A stretch of DNA of 63,882 nucleotides from a virus. Under the pieces are notes generated by a model. That model was not told the DNA's origin and did no database searches. It worked only from the letters and a program-made list of their open reading frames with translations. The position numbers were made by a program, and so were the translations under genes. Below, one piece after another: positions 43,690 through 52,685 of this stretch. Each line of letters opens with the position of its first letter. Position 1 is the first letter of the stretch. Location of the stretch: IMG/VR virus record IMGVR_UViG_3300017917_002193, positions 1 to 63,882 of that record; one strand, given 5' to 3'.

Positions 43690-44068
43690 GTTTATTAAAA
43701 AGTTTGGCAAGAAGCCTGAGGTCAAACCTGAGGTCAAGCCAGAGCCAAAGCCTAAAAAGGTCGAAAAAACTGAGAAAGAACGTGCCACCGAAGCAGGCGA
43801 ACCTTATGTAGCAGTGCTGGGCATGGACATTGACTACAACAACCTCACATACGGTAGTTTTGAATTAGATTGGAATGACAAGTTTGTAAGCAATCTTATT
43901 CGTGCCGGGTACCAAGGCAAAACAGACGCTGACATTGTTGATCAGTGGTTCCAGAATGTGTGTCGCAATGTTGTAATGGAAACATGGGAACAAGAACAGG
44001 CTATTAAAAATTCTGGCATTTATGTACAAAGCCGAGATATCGGCGGCGGCCGTAGCGAAATATCCTAA
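43682..44068 (+). CDS. Hypothetical protein with Lys/Pro/Glu-rich N-terminus
   Basis: 128 aa. Residues about 10-40 are repeats of KPEVKPE-like units followed by a Lys/Glu stretch, likely extended or disordered. The C-terminal domain (VAVLGMDIDYNNLTYGSFEL onward) is alpha/beta. It ends exactly where the next gene begins. Unknown function. Confidence 0.62.
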   Translation: MFEFIKKFGKKPEVKPEVKPEPKPKKVEKTEKERATEAGEPYVAVLGMDIDYNNLTYGSFELDWNDKFVSNLIRAGYQGKTDADIVDQWFQNVCRNVVMETWEQEQAIKNSGIYVQSRDIGGGRSEIS

Positions 44069-44284
44069 ATGAAAACGGTTTACCTCACAGACGAAAAAAT
44101 CAGCTACGAGCAAGCAACAAAGTTTTTTGAAGAAGCTGCCACTTGGGCCAAACAAACTTGCTCTAGTTTTGTAACACATCATGTACAAGATGTAAGTGAT
44201 GTGTCATATGTGTATGATCACATTGCCGAGTATCGTTTCAACGACGCTCGTGATGCAATGTTTTTTGAATTGAAGTGGAAATGA
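44069..44284 (+). CDS. Small hypothetical protein
   Basis: 71 aa, no gap after the preceding stop. Helix-strand pattern (SYEQATKFFEEAATWAKQ, then VSDVSYVYDHIAEYRF). No motif recognised. Confidence 0.58.
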   Translation: MKTVYLTDEKISYEQATKFFEEAATWAKQTCSSFVTHHVQDVSDVSYVYDHIAEYRFNDARDAMFFELKWK

Positions 44285-44811
44285 TTTTTAATCACATCAA
44301 AGAACTCAAAGCCCAAGGCAAAAAAATTGGCATTACCTTCAGCACATTTGATATGTTGCATGCTGGCCACATTGCCATGCTGGCCGAGGCAAAGAATCAC
44401 TGTGACTACTTAATTTGTGGCTTGCAAACAGATCCCACAATTGACCGACCTGAAACCAAAAACAAACCAGTACAAAGCATTGTGGAACGTCAAATTCAAC
44501 TCAGTGCCTGTCGCTATGTTGACGAAGTTGTGGTGTATAGCACTGAACAGGATCTAGTGGACTTGTTGTTGATACTGCCAGTTGATGTGCGTATATTGGG
44601 CGTGGAATATCAAGACAAGGATTTTAGCGGCCGGGAAGAATGTTATATGCGCAATATTGAATGCATCTTTAACAGTCGTGATCACAGCTTCTCTAGTTCA
44701 AGCCTTCGCAAGCGTGTTGCCCATGCTGAAACTGAAAGACTGCTACGTGATGAACCCGATCACGAACGTACTACGGCTTTTCCACAAGGCGGATATATTC
44801 AAACAAGATGA
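44281..44811 (+). CDS. Cytidylyltransferase-type nucleotidyltransferase
   Basis: 176 aa using the ATG that overlaps the upstream stop (ATGA); an ATG six bases earlier is an alternative. ITFSTFDMLHAGHIAML has the HxGH motif (HAGH 27-30), and FSSSSLRKRV is the ISSTxxR loop. Similar to TagD/RfaE-like enzymes that activate glycerol-3-phosphate or heptose phosphates. Substrate not determined. Confidence 0.87.
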   Translation: MIFNHIKELKAQGKKIGITFSTFDMLHAGHIAMLAEAKNHCDYLICGLQTDPTIDRPETKNKPVQSIVERQIQLSACRYVDEVVVYSTEQDLVDLLLILPVDVRILGVEYQDKDFSGREECYMRNIECIFNSRDHSFSSSSLRKRVAHAETERLLRDEPDHERTTAFPQGGYIQTR

Positions 44812-45566
44812 TACTGTATGTAAATGGTGACAGCCATGCCGCGGCCGCAGAAGCAGTTAAACACTATGGGTGGGCCTGCGATGACGGTAACTTGCAAGGT
44901 GTTGGTAAAGAGCCGCATCCCGCAAATGATGCAGTAAGCTTTGGGCGACAACTTGCCACACAGTTAGGCTGGGAGTATGTAAATCAAAGCCAAGCTGGTG
45001 GTAGTAATCCCCGTATTATACGTACCACACATGAGTGGTTAGCTACACAATCTAATTTTGACAATGTGTTTTTACTGATACAGTGGAGCACTTGGGAAAG
45101 ACAAGAGTGGTTGCACGATGGTGAATACTACCAAGTAAATGCTTCAGGAACAGATCAAATACCTCAGGACCTGCAGGATAGATATAAGCAATACATTGTT
45201 GATATTGATTGGTCAACATGCACACAGCAAGCACACCAAATTATTTGGGAATTTCACTGCTGGCTCAATAGTAAAAATATCAAACACTTGTTTTTCAACG
45301 GCAACAGTCATTTTGGCGGCACACATTTGGAAAACAACCTAACTTTGCCCATATTCAAAACACACCAAAATTGGGGCAGAAGCTATATTGCACCCTATGA
45401 CCCAGATCAAACGTACAATAGCACGTTGATCAAGCACGGGTTTGAAACGGTAAACCCAAAAAGTTGGCATTTTGGAGCCAATGCCCATTGCTTTTGGGCC
45501 AAATATCTGTTACAATACATGTTCAATAACCAACTTGTGACTCAAGATGAAATACTTGCTAATTGA
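44808..45566 (+). CDS. SGNH-type hydrolase-like protein
   Basis: 252 aa. YVNGDSHAAAAEA (Ser9 in GDSH), VNQSQAGGSNPRIIR with the oxyanion Gly/Asn, and a C-terminal WHFGANAHCFWA near the catalytic His position fit the SGNH superfamily. The second of three such proteins. Acyl-ester or sugar O-acetyl chemistry is likely. It overlaps the exonuclease gene by 20 bases. Confidence 0.68.
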   Translation: MILYVNGDSHAAAAEAVKHYGWACDDGNLQGVGKEPHPANDAVSFGRQLATQLGWEYVNQSQAGGSNPRIIRTTHEWLATQSNFDNVFLLIQWSTWERQEWLHDGEYYQVNASGTDQIPQDLQDRYKQYIVDIDWSTCTQQAHQIIWEFHCWLNSKNIKHLFFNGNSHFGGTHLENNLTLPIFKTHQNWGRSYIAPYDPDQTYNSTLIKHGFETVNPKSWHFGANAHCFWAKYLLQYMFNNQLVTQDEILAN

Positions 45567-46593
45567 CAGTTCCAACATGTTTTTCCGTGCTCGACACCAG
45601 GCGCATCGAGCCAGTGATACATGGACCAAGTTGGGCTTTGCTATTCACTTAACTATCATGAGCGCCAACAAAGTAGCACGGCGATTTGGTGCTGACCATG
45701 TGGTTTTTGCACTGGAAGGACGTAGCTGGCGCAAGGACGTTTACAAACCCTACAAAGCCAACCGCACAGAAGCACGCCAAGCTCTTAGCGAAACAGAAGC
45801 AGAAGAGGACAAGCTGTTCTGGGAAACGTATGACGAGCTGACTAAATACTTGGCTACGAAAACTAACTGTAGCGTGATTCGATGCGCCACTGCCGAAGCA
45901 GATGATATCATTGCACGTTGGATTGCTTTACACCCACAAGATGAACACATTATTGTAAGCTCGGACTCAGACTTTGTGCAATTGGTTGCACCCAATGTCC
46001 AGCTCTACAACGGTATCAATGATCACTTGTTTTCAGTTGACGGTGTAACTGACGCCAAAGGTAACCAATTGAATTTTGCTGTGGGCAGTAACTCAAAGAT
46101 CAAAGTAGGCAAACCCGATGCTGACTTTGTTGTGCCCACTGACTATCAAAAGTGGGTGCTGTTTTTGAAGTGTATGCGCGGCGACCCCGGTGACAATGTG
46201 TTCAGTGCATATCCAGGTGTGCGTATCAAAGGTACAAAGAATCAAGTGGGACTGACAGAAGCATTTGACGACCGAGACAAAAAAGGCTACAATTGGAACA
46301 ATCTAATGTTGCAACGTTGGAGTGATCCTGACGGTGTTGAGCACAAGGTGTTAGAAGATTATGAGAGAAATCGAATGTTAATTGATCTCACAGCACAACC
46401 CGAAGATGTCAAGCGCACGGTAGACGCAGCCATACTTGAACAAATCAGCCATCGCGATGTTGGCATGGTGGGTGCGCACTTTTTAAAGTTCTGTGGCAAA
46501 TATGAGTTGGTAAAACTCAGTGAGCATGCAGACACTGTGGGTCGTTGGATGAACGAAACATACAAGGGGGTATTGAATGACCATAGTAGCTAA
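45547..46593 (+). CDS. FEN/5'-3' exonuclease (T4 RNase H-like)
   Basis: 348 aa. LIDSSNMFFRAR (first metal Asp), CATAEADDIIARW and SSDSDFVQLV (central acidic clusters), and GDPGDNVFSAYPGV (helix-hairpin-helix entry) are the FEN family motifs. It should remove RNA primers or 5' flaps in phage replication. ATG overlaps the SGNH gene end. Confidence 0.87.
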   Translation: MKYLLIDSSNMFFRARHQAHRASDTWTKLGFAIHLTIMSANKVARRFGADHVVFALEGRSWRKDVYKPYKANRTEARQALSETEAEEDKLFWETYDELTKYLATKTNCSVIRCATAEADDIIARWIALHPQDEHIIVSSDSDFVQLVAPNVQLYNGINDHLFSVDGVTDAKGNQLNFAVGSNSKIKVGKPDADFVVPTDYQKWVLFLKCMRGDPGDNVFSAYPGVRIKGTKNQVGLTEAFDDRDKKGYNWNNLMLQRWSDPDGVEHKVLEDYERNRMLIDLTAQPEDVKRTVDAAILEQISHRDVGMVGAHFLKFCGKYELVKLSEHADTVGRWMNETYKGVLNDHSS

Positions 46594-47029
46594 ACCAGTA
46601 ATTGACAAACAGTATTGGATCCTAAAAAAGGATGACCAAAAAGTTGGAGAGTTAGAAGCCGACGGCAGTGGCTATACCATGCGAATTGCAAATCAGATAC
46701 AACGATTTAAAACCATCCCCATGGTTCGCAAGACTGTGGACATTGCGTTTGCACCAGCAGAAAAAGCCACTCCCAGCAAGCCAAGACAGGTATATGGGTA
46801 TGACACAGGGTATCGTGCCTACAATCCTATGTGGGACTTGAAACACAAGCTACCGTTGTTTACCAAGGAAAAGAAATCTAAGTCTTGGTATGCGGCTGGA
46901 TGGTATGCAGTAAAGCAACATCGTTCTTGGAAATTTATACAGAGCCCCAAACTTATTCTATTAGAGCGTTATCAGTATCGTGGCCCATTCCATGATCAGG
47001 ATTCTGCACAAAACAGTGTCAATGATTGA
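46577..47029 (+). CDS. Hypothetical protein
   Basis: 150 aa, basic, Trp/Tyr-rich (WYAAGWYAVKQHRSWKFIQS). It starts 17 bases inside the exonuclease gene and its stop overlaps the next SGNH gene. No motif recognised; association with replication genes only. Confidence 0.58.
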   Translation: MTIVAKPVIDKQYWILKKDDQKVGELEADGSGYTMRIANQIQRFKTIPMVRKTVDIAFAPAEKATPSKPRQVYGYDTGYRAYNPMWDLKHKLPLFTKEKKSKSWYAAGWYAVKQHRSWKFIQSPKLILLERYQYRGPFHDQDSAQNSVND

Positions 47030-47657
47030 AAAATTGGTTACATTTGGTGATAGTTGGCCAGCCGGTGCAGAGCTAGCTGACCAAGACTTGCACACAAGAT
47101 TTCCAGACGTTGTTGCAAAAAACCTAAAGCTAGAATCAGTTAACTTGTCACAGTGTGGTACCAGTATAGATCATGCTGTGTTGGAATTTTTAAAAAACAT
47201 AGACTCAATTGCAGATGATCACAGTGCTGTGCTATTTTGTTTGACTGCAATAGAGCGTGGTATGTATTTTGATCCGCAACCTCAAGAGTTACACCCCCAA
47301 CATCGAGATTTGCCATCACTGAGCTACTACAGCCATATATATTCGCAAGAGCTAGCCAATCACAACAGACTAAAAAATGTTTTGTTAGTGCAAGAGTTAT
47401 GTGAAAAATTCAAAGTGCCCTTGATGTTTGTATGCAATTGGAACTCACCACCAATTCATTCATTATTGAGGTCACATAGATTTTATCACAAGAGCTTGGT
47501 TGAGATACTGGGCATCAAAAATTTTGAAGATGATAACAACTTTTTTGTCACTAGAGAACAGTGCAAATATATCAAGCCCAATCAAGGGCACCCAAACGTT
47601 CAAGGGCATGATTTGATTGCCCAAGAATTAACCAACTGGATAAAGGAAAAAATATGA
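47022..47657 (+). CDS. SGNH-type hydrolase-like protein
   Basis: 211 aa using ATG 47022; the ORF extends to 46980 but that would bury the conserved start. LVTFGDSWPAG holds Ser11 in GDSW, NLSQCGTSIDHAVL is the second block, and GHPNVQGHDLIAQEL has the catalytic His near the C-terminus. Third SGNH protein in the window and the most canonical. ATG-in-stop coupling with the next gene. Confidence 0.75.
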   Translation: MIEKLVTFGDSWPAGAELADQDLHTRFPDVVAKNLKLESVNLSQCGTSIDHAVLEFLKNIDSIADDHSAVLFCLTAIERGMYFDPQPQELHPQHRDLPSLSYYSHIYSQELANHNRLKNVLLVQELCEKFKVPLMFVCNWNSPPIHSLLRSHRFYHKSLVEILGIKNFEDDNNFFVTREQCKYIKPNQGHPNVQGHDLIAQELTNWIKEKI

Positions 47658-48010
47658 ATCCGTTTCGCGATCAAGAAAAATTTATGCGAGCCTGTGATCA
47701 AACAGTGGGCGAATTTAACGAAAAACAATTCAAACTCTACGTTGATTTGATTCGTGAAGAAGTCAAAGAGCTCGAGGACTCTACCACAGCAGTTGATGAC
47801 CTTGATGCACTAATTGACATTCTTGTTGTTACGATTGGTGCTATTCACAGCATGGGCGCCGACGGCGAAGGTGCTTGGAAAGAAGTAATGGCCACTAATT
47901 TCAACAAAATTGACAAAAAAACCGGCAAGGTACGCAAACGTGAAGATGGCAAGGTGCTCAAGCCACAGGGCTGGACACCACCAGATCTCAAACCTTTTGT
48001 CAAAGCATAA
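47654..48010 (+). CDS. MazG-like nucleotide pyrophosphohydrolase
   Basis: 118 aa. YVDLIREEVKELEDSTTAVDDLDALIDILVV has the E-E-x-x-E and D-x-x-D metal-binding helices of the MazG/HisE fold. Phage MazG-like enzymes clear noncanonical NTPs or alter ppGpp. TAATG overlap with the next gene. Confidence 0.8.
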   Translation: MNPFRDQEKFMRACDQTVGEFNEKQFKLYVDLIREEVKELEDSTTAVDDLDALIDILVVTIGAIHSMGADGEGAWKEVMATNFNKIDKKTGKVRKREDGKVLKPQGWTPPDLKPFVKA

Positions 48011-48207
48011 TGAAAACACGAGACGAAATAATCACCGCAATGTGCTATACTTGGCGGCATGACTACGGTCTTGATCGCCAAGAGCATGATGGACCAGGAG
48101 GCTTGATCACCGCAGGCCTTACTGACCAACAACGCAAAGTATTGTGGCAACAGATGGCACAGTTGTTTGACAACGACATTGCACCGTACATGGAATTCAA
48201 ACAATGA
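48010..48207 (+). CDS. Small hypothetical protein
   Basis: 65 aa, helical (MKTRDEIITAMCYTWRHDYG; TDQQRKVLWQQMAQLFDNDI). Coupled to both neighbours by overlapping stop/start codons. Function unknown. Confidence 0.58.
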   Translation: MKTRDEIITAMCYTWRHDYGLDRQEHDGPGGLITAGLTDQQRKVLWQQMAQLFDNDIAPYMEFKQ

Positions 48208-48416
48208 GCTTACACATACACAGATTTGTTGATTTAATCAAAGCCACGGAGGCACGTGGTCAAAAAGACGTATTCATGAGTGTGCGCGATGCCAAGGACT
48301 TGCATGCAGACATTACCAAGCTACTGCTGACCTTGGAACAGATGCGCACTCAGCAAAGTGGTGGCGGGGAAGTCATACAAGTAGAACTCACTGGCGGATC
48401 ATTCAAAAACCCCTAG
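48204..48416 (+). CDS. Small hypothetical protein
   Basis: 70 aa. N-terminal helix then ADITKLLLTLEQMRTQ and a Gly-rich tail. Overlaps the previous gene by 4 bases. No motif. Confidence 0.55.
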   Translation: MSLHIHRFVDLIKATEARGQKDVFMSVRDAKDLHADITKLLLTLEQMRTQQSGGGEVIQVELTGGSFKNP

Positions 48417-48424
48417 TTTATTAG

Positions 48425-48432
48425 TATAAATA
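48425..48432 (+). promoter_or_regulatory. T4-type late promoter (TATAAATA)
   Basis: Exact TATAAATA, 16 bases before the ATG at 48449, with an AGGAG ribosome site in between. Confidence 0.65.
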
Positions 48433-48448
48433 AAACTAGGAGATAATG

Positions 48449-48745
48449 ATGAGTAGACCTAAACCAACGGTATTAGTTGAACACACAAACAAGCACACTT
48501 ACAAAACCGAACAAGTATTGGCGTCCGAAGGTGTTTGGGCAGTGTTCTACGATGGTCAGCCCATCAACCTCAAAACCAGTAACATGCTTACTCAGTACCC
48601 AGGGCCCAAGTACAAGAAAGTCAGTTTCTCAAATCCTGGGCATGCCATCAACTTGGCCAAGAAACTAAACGTACAGTTCAAAACTGACAAGTTTGCTGTG
48701 GTGTTGCTGAAATCGGGGGATACAGTGTACCCCAATGCTCAATAA
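48449..48745 (+). CDS. Small hypothetical protein under a late promoter
   Basis: 98 aa. The second of two adjacent ATGs is used because AGGAG is 6 bases from it and only 3 from the first. Basic with beta-strand alternation (KVSFSNPGHAINLAKKLNVQ). No motif recognised. Confidence 0.58.
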   Translation: MSRPKPTVLVEHTNKHTYKTEQVLASEGVWAVFYDGQPINLKTSNMLTQYPGPKYKKVSFSNPGHAINLAKKLNVQFKTDKFAVVLLKSGDTVYPNAQ

Positions 48746-49100
48746 AACTGTAGTCACTCAACAACTAATAACCAAGCTTGGTTCCAGCATTTGTCTCAGC
48801 GTTGAACAAGCGTTGAAGGAATGGTGGGTCAATATTCGTGACAGTGGCGGCATGCGATTGTCTGAAGCCGGATACATTGTTTTCAATACTTTGGAAATAC
48901 AACGCTGGGAATATGACTTACAAGAACACAAACCACTGACGCCTAGGCTGTATCTAGCCTTGGATCAAAAATTAACTTGCCCGTACTACATTCACGATCG
49001 TAAAAGTGCTAGATTGATTTTGTTTGGTAGTCAAGAAGCCATGATGCTGAGTCTATACGGAGACTTGGATCAATACATCAAGATGCTGTTACGGCAGTAA
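48735..49100 (+). CDS. Hypothetical alpha/beta protein
   Basis: 121 aa, overlapping the previous gene by 11 bases and converging on the reverse-strand gene at 49089. It resembles an often-seen cyanophage hypothetical (from memory). The pattern includes SEAGYIVFNTLEIQRWEYDL and a C-terminal helix. No function assigned. Confidence 0.58.
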   Translation: MLNKTVVTQQLITKLGSSICLSVEQALKEWWVNIRDSGGMRLSEAGYIVFNTLEIQRWEYDLQEHKPLTPRLYLALDQKLTCPYYIHDRKSARLILFGSQEAMMLSLYGDLDQYIKMLLRQ

Positions 49101-50060
49101 GCGTTGAGCCAATAGTTTGGCCTGTGTGATAAATTGTGTTTCGTACCAGGTGGGCAACTGATTCAACACATATTGTTGCTGACTGACCAATCTACTCCAT
49201 AGCTTCGAAGTGTCAACTGCCCCGGTTATCAACGCACGATTTGATTTCAGTGCTTGTTCCAGTCTAGTTTCGTTGGGCAAAGAATCATACGTAGTATCCA
49301 CTACATCATCAAACGTATCCAACCCCATGCCACGCATGTGATCCACAATACCAGCATACCCTATTACAATGGGAATTTGGCATGCCAACAAGGCCAGTAT
49401 GGTTTTTTCAGAAATAATACCAGGATAAGTGTTGTACTCAGTTTCGGTTACAATGTTCACAGCACGTTGAGCGTACAAGTGAGCCAGACGTATGAAATTT
49501 TCATCATTGTCTGTGCCGCGATATGTGGCATAGTTCCACTGTGGTAGTGGTATCTCTGTGCCATAACTCAGCAACCCGTTGGGCCAACGCTGTAGCACAT
49601 CAACTGCACGTCTGCGATGATGGCATAATCTGCCATTAAGACACAACCAACCATGCCGTTGCGGATTGTCTATAACATGCTCCCACAGGTCTCGCTGTTG
49701 TTGGAGTCTGTGTATCAATGCATAATTGTGATTGCAAAATTCTATTAGATTCACAGGACCATGATATTGCGAGTCTAGGTCACGATTCCAGTGTGTTACT
49801 AGTATTTGATTGGCATGCTTGCCGTAATGCTGTGTTATGCGTTCAAGCTCTAGTACTTTGCCGTTTTGAACAGTAGCAAAGTCTTGAAAATGCATGACCA
49901 ACAGTGTGTTGGGCTTGAAATCTACTTGGGGGAGTTTGACTGGCCAGCCCACTACAGGATCATACGGTATATCAAATGTGTTGGGCACCAACACAACATC
50001 AAACCCCAACCCAGTCAGTGTTTTGCGAAATAAGTCTGTGTAATCTACGTAACGTTCCAT
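49089..50060 (-). CDS. GT10/GT-B-like glycosyltransferase-family protein
   Basis: 323 aa from the ATG; a TTG seven codons upstream is possible. The C-terminal block NTYPGIISEKTILALLACQI, then GYAGIVDHMRGMGLDTFDDV, matches the shared donor-binding motif in this window. The N-terminal half has LVMHFQDFATVQN and LCLNGRLCHHRRRAVD. It is last of a three-gene reverse operon with overlapping codons. Specific sugar unknown. Confidence 0.62.
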   Translation of the reverse strand: MERYVDYTDLFRKTLTGLGFDVVLVPNTFDIPYDPVVGWPVKLPQVDFKPNTLLVMHFQDFATVQNGKVLELERITQHYGKHANQILVTHWNRDLDSQYHGPVNLIEFCNHNYALIHRLQQQRDLWEHVIDNPQRHGWLCLNGRLCHHRRRAVDVLQRWPNGLLSYGTEIPLPQWNYATYRGTDNDENFIRLAHLYAQRAVNIVTETEYNTYPGIISEKTILALLACQIPIVIGYAGIVDHMRGMGLDTFDDVVDTTYDSLPNETRLEQALKSNRALITGAVDTSKLWSRLVSQQQYVLNQLPTWYETQFITQAKLLAQRLLP

Positions 50061-50692
50061 GATATTGCTTGTCGAACCCAAGGTATAGAAAATTTAAAAT
50101 CCACAGGCTGCTGATCCAAATAGTGTTGCAACATCTGTATCTTTGTTTCCATGCTGTGCAAATGATGAGCAGTTGTAGCATCGCCTACTTCCAACCAAGA
50201 CACTGCATAATCTGCATCATCTTGGGCTGGTGTGTAATACACCTGTGCTGATCCAATCTGCATGCCTGCGGCTGTTACTAACTCTGCAACCGAATTGATC
50301 TGTTGCCAATCACTGTAGCGTTCGCGATGTTGTACCAGTGTTGTAGCAATAACTGACACCATGGGAGGATTTAAACACAAACTCAAGGCCATGAGTCTAG
50401 TGTCACCACAATCAACCATGAGTTGGCTACCTTCAAAGTGAACCAGTATGGGCTTTCTAATAGGCTCGTGTATTAAGTTTTGATATATGACATTGACGTT
50501 TACCAGTCTGGCTGCTTCATCTTGTATTCCATATTCCCACAACGATAAGTCACGCCCGTGTTGTTGCATGTAGCTGTTGACTATATCCACAGACTGTTGC
50601 AAAGTCTGCTGTGGGGTCAGCGCAGACGTTGGCAACGCTGGGTGATACAACATCACAAACCTATGCCCCAACATTAGTTCAACCATGTCCAT
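50045..50692 (-). CDS. Unknown protein within a glycosyltransferase-like operon
   Basis: 215 aa with the ATG in TGATG overlap with the upstream gene's stop; earlier starts lie inside that gene. Mixed alpha/beta sequence with PILVHFEGSQLMVDCGDTRL. It lacks the SEKT...GFD block of its neighbours, so it may be a partner subunit or an independent sugar enzyme. Confidence 0.55.
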   Translation of the reverse strand: MDMVELMLGHRFVMLYHPALPTSALTPQQTLQQSVDIVNSYMQQHGRDLSLWEYGIQDEAARLVNVNVIYQNLIHEPIRKPILVHFEGSQLMVDCGDTRLMALSLCLNPPMVSVIATTLVQHRERYSDWQQINSVAELVTAAGMQIGSAQVYYTPAQDDADYAVSWLEVGDATTAHHLHSMETKIQMLQHYLDQQPVDFKFSIPWVRQAISWNVT

Positions 50693-51753
50693 CAGCGTAT
50701 TAACTCCACTGTGGTCGCCCACCACTGTGCAAAGTCCACAGGCCACTGCTGACGCATCTGTTGTAGACGTTGCTGGTTAATTCTAGCGGCTTGTTCAGCT
50801 CGCATCCAAGGGCGGTTGGCTTGCATTTGCTCCACAGTTTCTGTGGCCTCAAACAAGAAGTCCACCATTTTATCACCATAGGCTGCTGTGCGGTTTTCAA
50901 TCATACCATCGTAACGATGCTGTACTACATCACTCATGACATCAAAGCCTAGGCTGTGTAAGTATGCCACAGTGTGTTTGCCTGAGTACACTGCCCAAGG
51001 CACAGGTAAGCACAATGCACGGAATATTTTTTCACTCAATGCTATTGTAGAATCTGAACTGTAAGTTTCCATCACAATGTTCATCCAGGCGCTGACATGT
51101 GCTTGTTCTTGCGACAGTGGGTGGTTCCGATAAGGCATGCATTCACGCACACGTTGATAGGTGTCGCGGTAAACGTCTTGGTACTGTGCCTCTAGCTGTT
51201 CAAACTGTTGATCAAAGTTAGCCTGTAGGCCTTGTGTGGCGCTGTTGTCGCCGTTCCACGACCAGCAGTTGAAATTCACATAATCCATGCGGTCAGCATT
51301 GGGTTGATACTCACTGCGTAGTTGCATTTCTAAAAACATCAACATGCGTTTGGGGTCCATGCGGTTTACTGCAAAGCAAAAACGTCGGTTCGGCTGCCAC
51401 TTGGCAATTTCTGGATGATGCGCATATATTCCAAAAAAGCTCTCGGGCAGTTGACACACTTGATACTGTGTGGGCACGTTGACTCTGTTGTCTGTGATTA
51501 CCACAGTGTTGCGGTCAAACATGTAAGGAACTGTTTTGCTGTAGTCTTCGGTGCAAGTGCTAAAGTCATCCACCAAACAAGTGACCACAGTTTGCTCGCC
51601 ACGGCGCCAAACTTTGTTGCTGGCGCCGACGCTGTGGTAGCCCAAGGCAATTAGGTTGCTACGAAAGAAATCTAGCAGTGTGTTCTCGTGCCAAATGCAC
51701 TGACTGGCTTGAAAGATTTCTCCAGTGTATATTTCGTGATAGGGATCGGCCAT
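50692..51753 (-). CDS. GT10/GT-B-like glycosyltransferase-family protein
   Basis: 353 aa. VMETYSSDSTIALSEKIFRA, then YLHSLGFDVMSDVVQHRYDG, is the same conserved block as in the 49089 and 57537 products. FCFAVNRMDPKRMLMFLEM is the linker to the donor lobe. First gene of the reverse operon; no ribosome site is evident at its ATG. Confidence 0.62.
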   Translation of the reverse strand: MADPYHEIYTGEIFQASQCIWHENTLLDFFRSNLIALGYHSVGASNKVWRRGEQTVVTCLVDDFSTCTEDYSKTVPYMFDRNTVVITDNRVNVPTQYQVCQLPESFFGIYAHHPEIAKWQPNRRFCFAVNRMDPKRMLMFLEMQLRSEYQPNADRMDYVNFNCWSWNGDNSATQGLQANFDQQFEQLEAQYQDVYRDTYQRVRECMPYRNHPLSQEQAHVSAWMNIVMETYSSDSTIALSEKIFRALCLPVPWAVYSGKHTVAYLHSLGFDVMSDVVQHRYDGMIENRTAAYGDKMVDFLFEATETVEQMQANRPWMRAEQAARINQQRLQQMRQQWPVDFAQWWATTVELIR

Positions 51754-51777
51754 GTTAATAATTAGCAGAGTTTTTAG

Positions 51778-51806
51778 TTGACCAAAAATTGCTGATCACT
51801 TATACT
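51778..51806 (+). promoter_or_regulatory. TTGACC-family early promoter
   Basis: TTGACC (51778-51783), 17 bases, TATACT (51801-51806). First of the repeated promoter family that serves the small-gene cluster. Confidence 0.75.
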
Positions 51807-51833
51807 GTAAGTACAGTAAGAAAGGAGCCCAAA

Positions 51834-52046
51834 ATGCCCAGAATTGAAAAGCCCGCTGTACAGGCCTTCAAAGTTGTTCTAACTGAGTATGAACGTGGCT
51901 GGGGCCAAAAGCACTGGGACACTTGGTATTTTGACAACGAAGCCGAAGCTCGCAAGGCAGCCATTGACTACAACACCAAGCACAACAATCTAAAAGCGGC
52001 GCCAGACTGGTATGTGCGGGCAGACTACGAAGGCCCAGTTCGTTAA
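51834..52046 (+). CDS. Small early hypothetical protein
   Basis: 70 aa from ATG behind AAAGGAG; the longer ORF starts inside the promoter and is rejected. Trp/Tyr/Ala-rich with a central helix (NEAEARKAAIDYNTKHNN). Promoter 28 bases upstream and a weak terminator hairpin follow. Function unknown. Confidence 0.68.
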   Translation: MPRIEKPAVQAFKVVLTEYERGWGQKHWDTWYFDNEAEARKAAIDYNTKHNNLKAAPDWYVRADYEGPVR

Positions 52047-52055
52047 CCAATCAAT

Positions 52056-52079
52056 CCCTACCAAAGCGTAGGGTCTTTC
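52056..52079 (+). terminator. Short hairpin terminator
   Basis: CCCTAC (52056-52061) / GTAGGG (52068-52073) followed by TCTTTC; it runs directly into the next promoter. Confidence 0.5.
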
Positions 52080-52108
52080 GTGACCAAAAAATCGAGCAGT
52101 GTTATAAT
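52080..52108 (+). promoter_or_regulatory. GTGACC/TATAAT early promoter
   Basis: GTGACC (52080-52085), 17 bases, TATAAT (52103-52108). Slightly weaker -35 than its relatives. Confidence 0.68.
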
Positions 52109-52135
52109 TGTGTTTCAAAAACAAAGGAGCCAAAG

Positions 52136-52387
52136 ATGACTGCAAAAAATATTCTTGTTGCCAACGTTGCAAAAGCACGTATTATCTACAATAAAGAAAA
52201 AGAAACTTACAAAATCAAAATTGCTTTTAACGTTACAGAAACTAATAAAAAAGGACAATTAAAGTTTCCCACTAAATGCGATTTTGTTTCGGGAGAGTTT
52301 GTTTACGAAACACTGCAAGAAGATAAAGAACGCATTATTTCACAAGCCAAAAAACAATTGCGTACAGATTTAATTGAGTTTATTTAA
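52136..52387 (+). CDS. Small early Lys-rich protein
   Basis: 83 aa behind AAAGGAG. Very Lys-rich with beta strands and a terminal helix (DKERIISQAKKQLRTDLIEF). Unknown; nucleic-acid binding is plausible from charge. Confidence 0.65.
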   Translation: MTAKNILVANVAKARIIYNKEKETYKIKIAFNVTETNKKGQLKFPTKCDFVSGEFVYETLQEDKERIISQAKKQLRTDLIEFI

Positions 52388-52403
52388 TTTGCAGGAGTTC
52401 AAA

Positions 52404-52604
52404 ATGGGTTATTGTGTTGTTGGAGAACGCGATTTAAAATGGCAACCCCGAAAAGGGCTAGAAGGTCCTTTTTGGTTTGTGAATCGTGTGCTGTATTACG
52501 ATGCCCGTGAGGGAAAGTACTACGATCCTACTACTGATTTTTATGTAGATCAGGAAGAAATGGACATGCTCAACGCCCAGCTGATGCATATATTGCGTGG
52601 TTAA
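52404..52604 (+). CDS. Small early hypothetical protein
   Basis: 66 aa from ATG behind GCAGGAG; the longer ORF starts inside the previous gene. Tyr/Asp/Glu-rich (YYDAREGKYYDPTTDF). No motif recognised. Confidence 0.62.
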   Translation: MGYCVVGERDLKWQPRKGLEGPFWFVNRVLYYDAREGKYYDPTTDFYVDQEEMDMLNAQLMHILRG

Positions 52605-52650
52605 CCAAAAAAGTAGTAAGTTAGTACTAACTAACTACCGCACTTTTTGG
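52605..52650 (+). terminator. Hairpin terminator ahead of the GIY-YIG gene
   Basis: CCAAAAAAGT (52605-52614) pairs with ACTTTTTGG (52642-52650); a perfect inner palindrome GTTAGTACTAAC spans 52620-52631. The right arm abuts the next -35 box. Confidence 0.55.
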
Positions 52651-52679
52651 TTGACCAAATTTTCCCATTTTGCTATAAT
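52651..52679 (+). promoter_or_regulatory. TTGACC-family early promoter
   Basis: TTGACC (52651-52656), 17 bases ending TTTTGC, TATAAT (52674-52679). Transcription would begin near the ATG at 52686, suggesting a leaderless mRNA. Confidence 0.82.
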
Positions 52680-52685
52680 ATATGC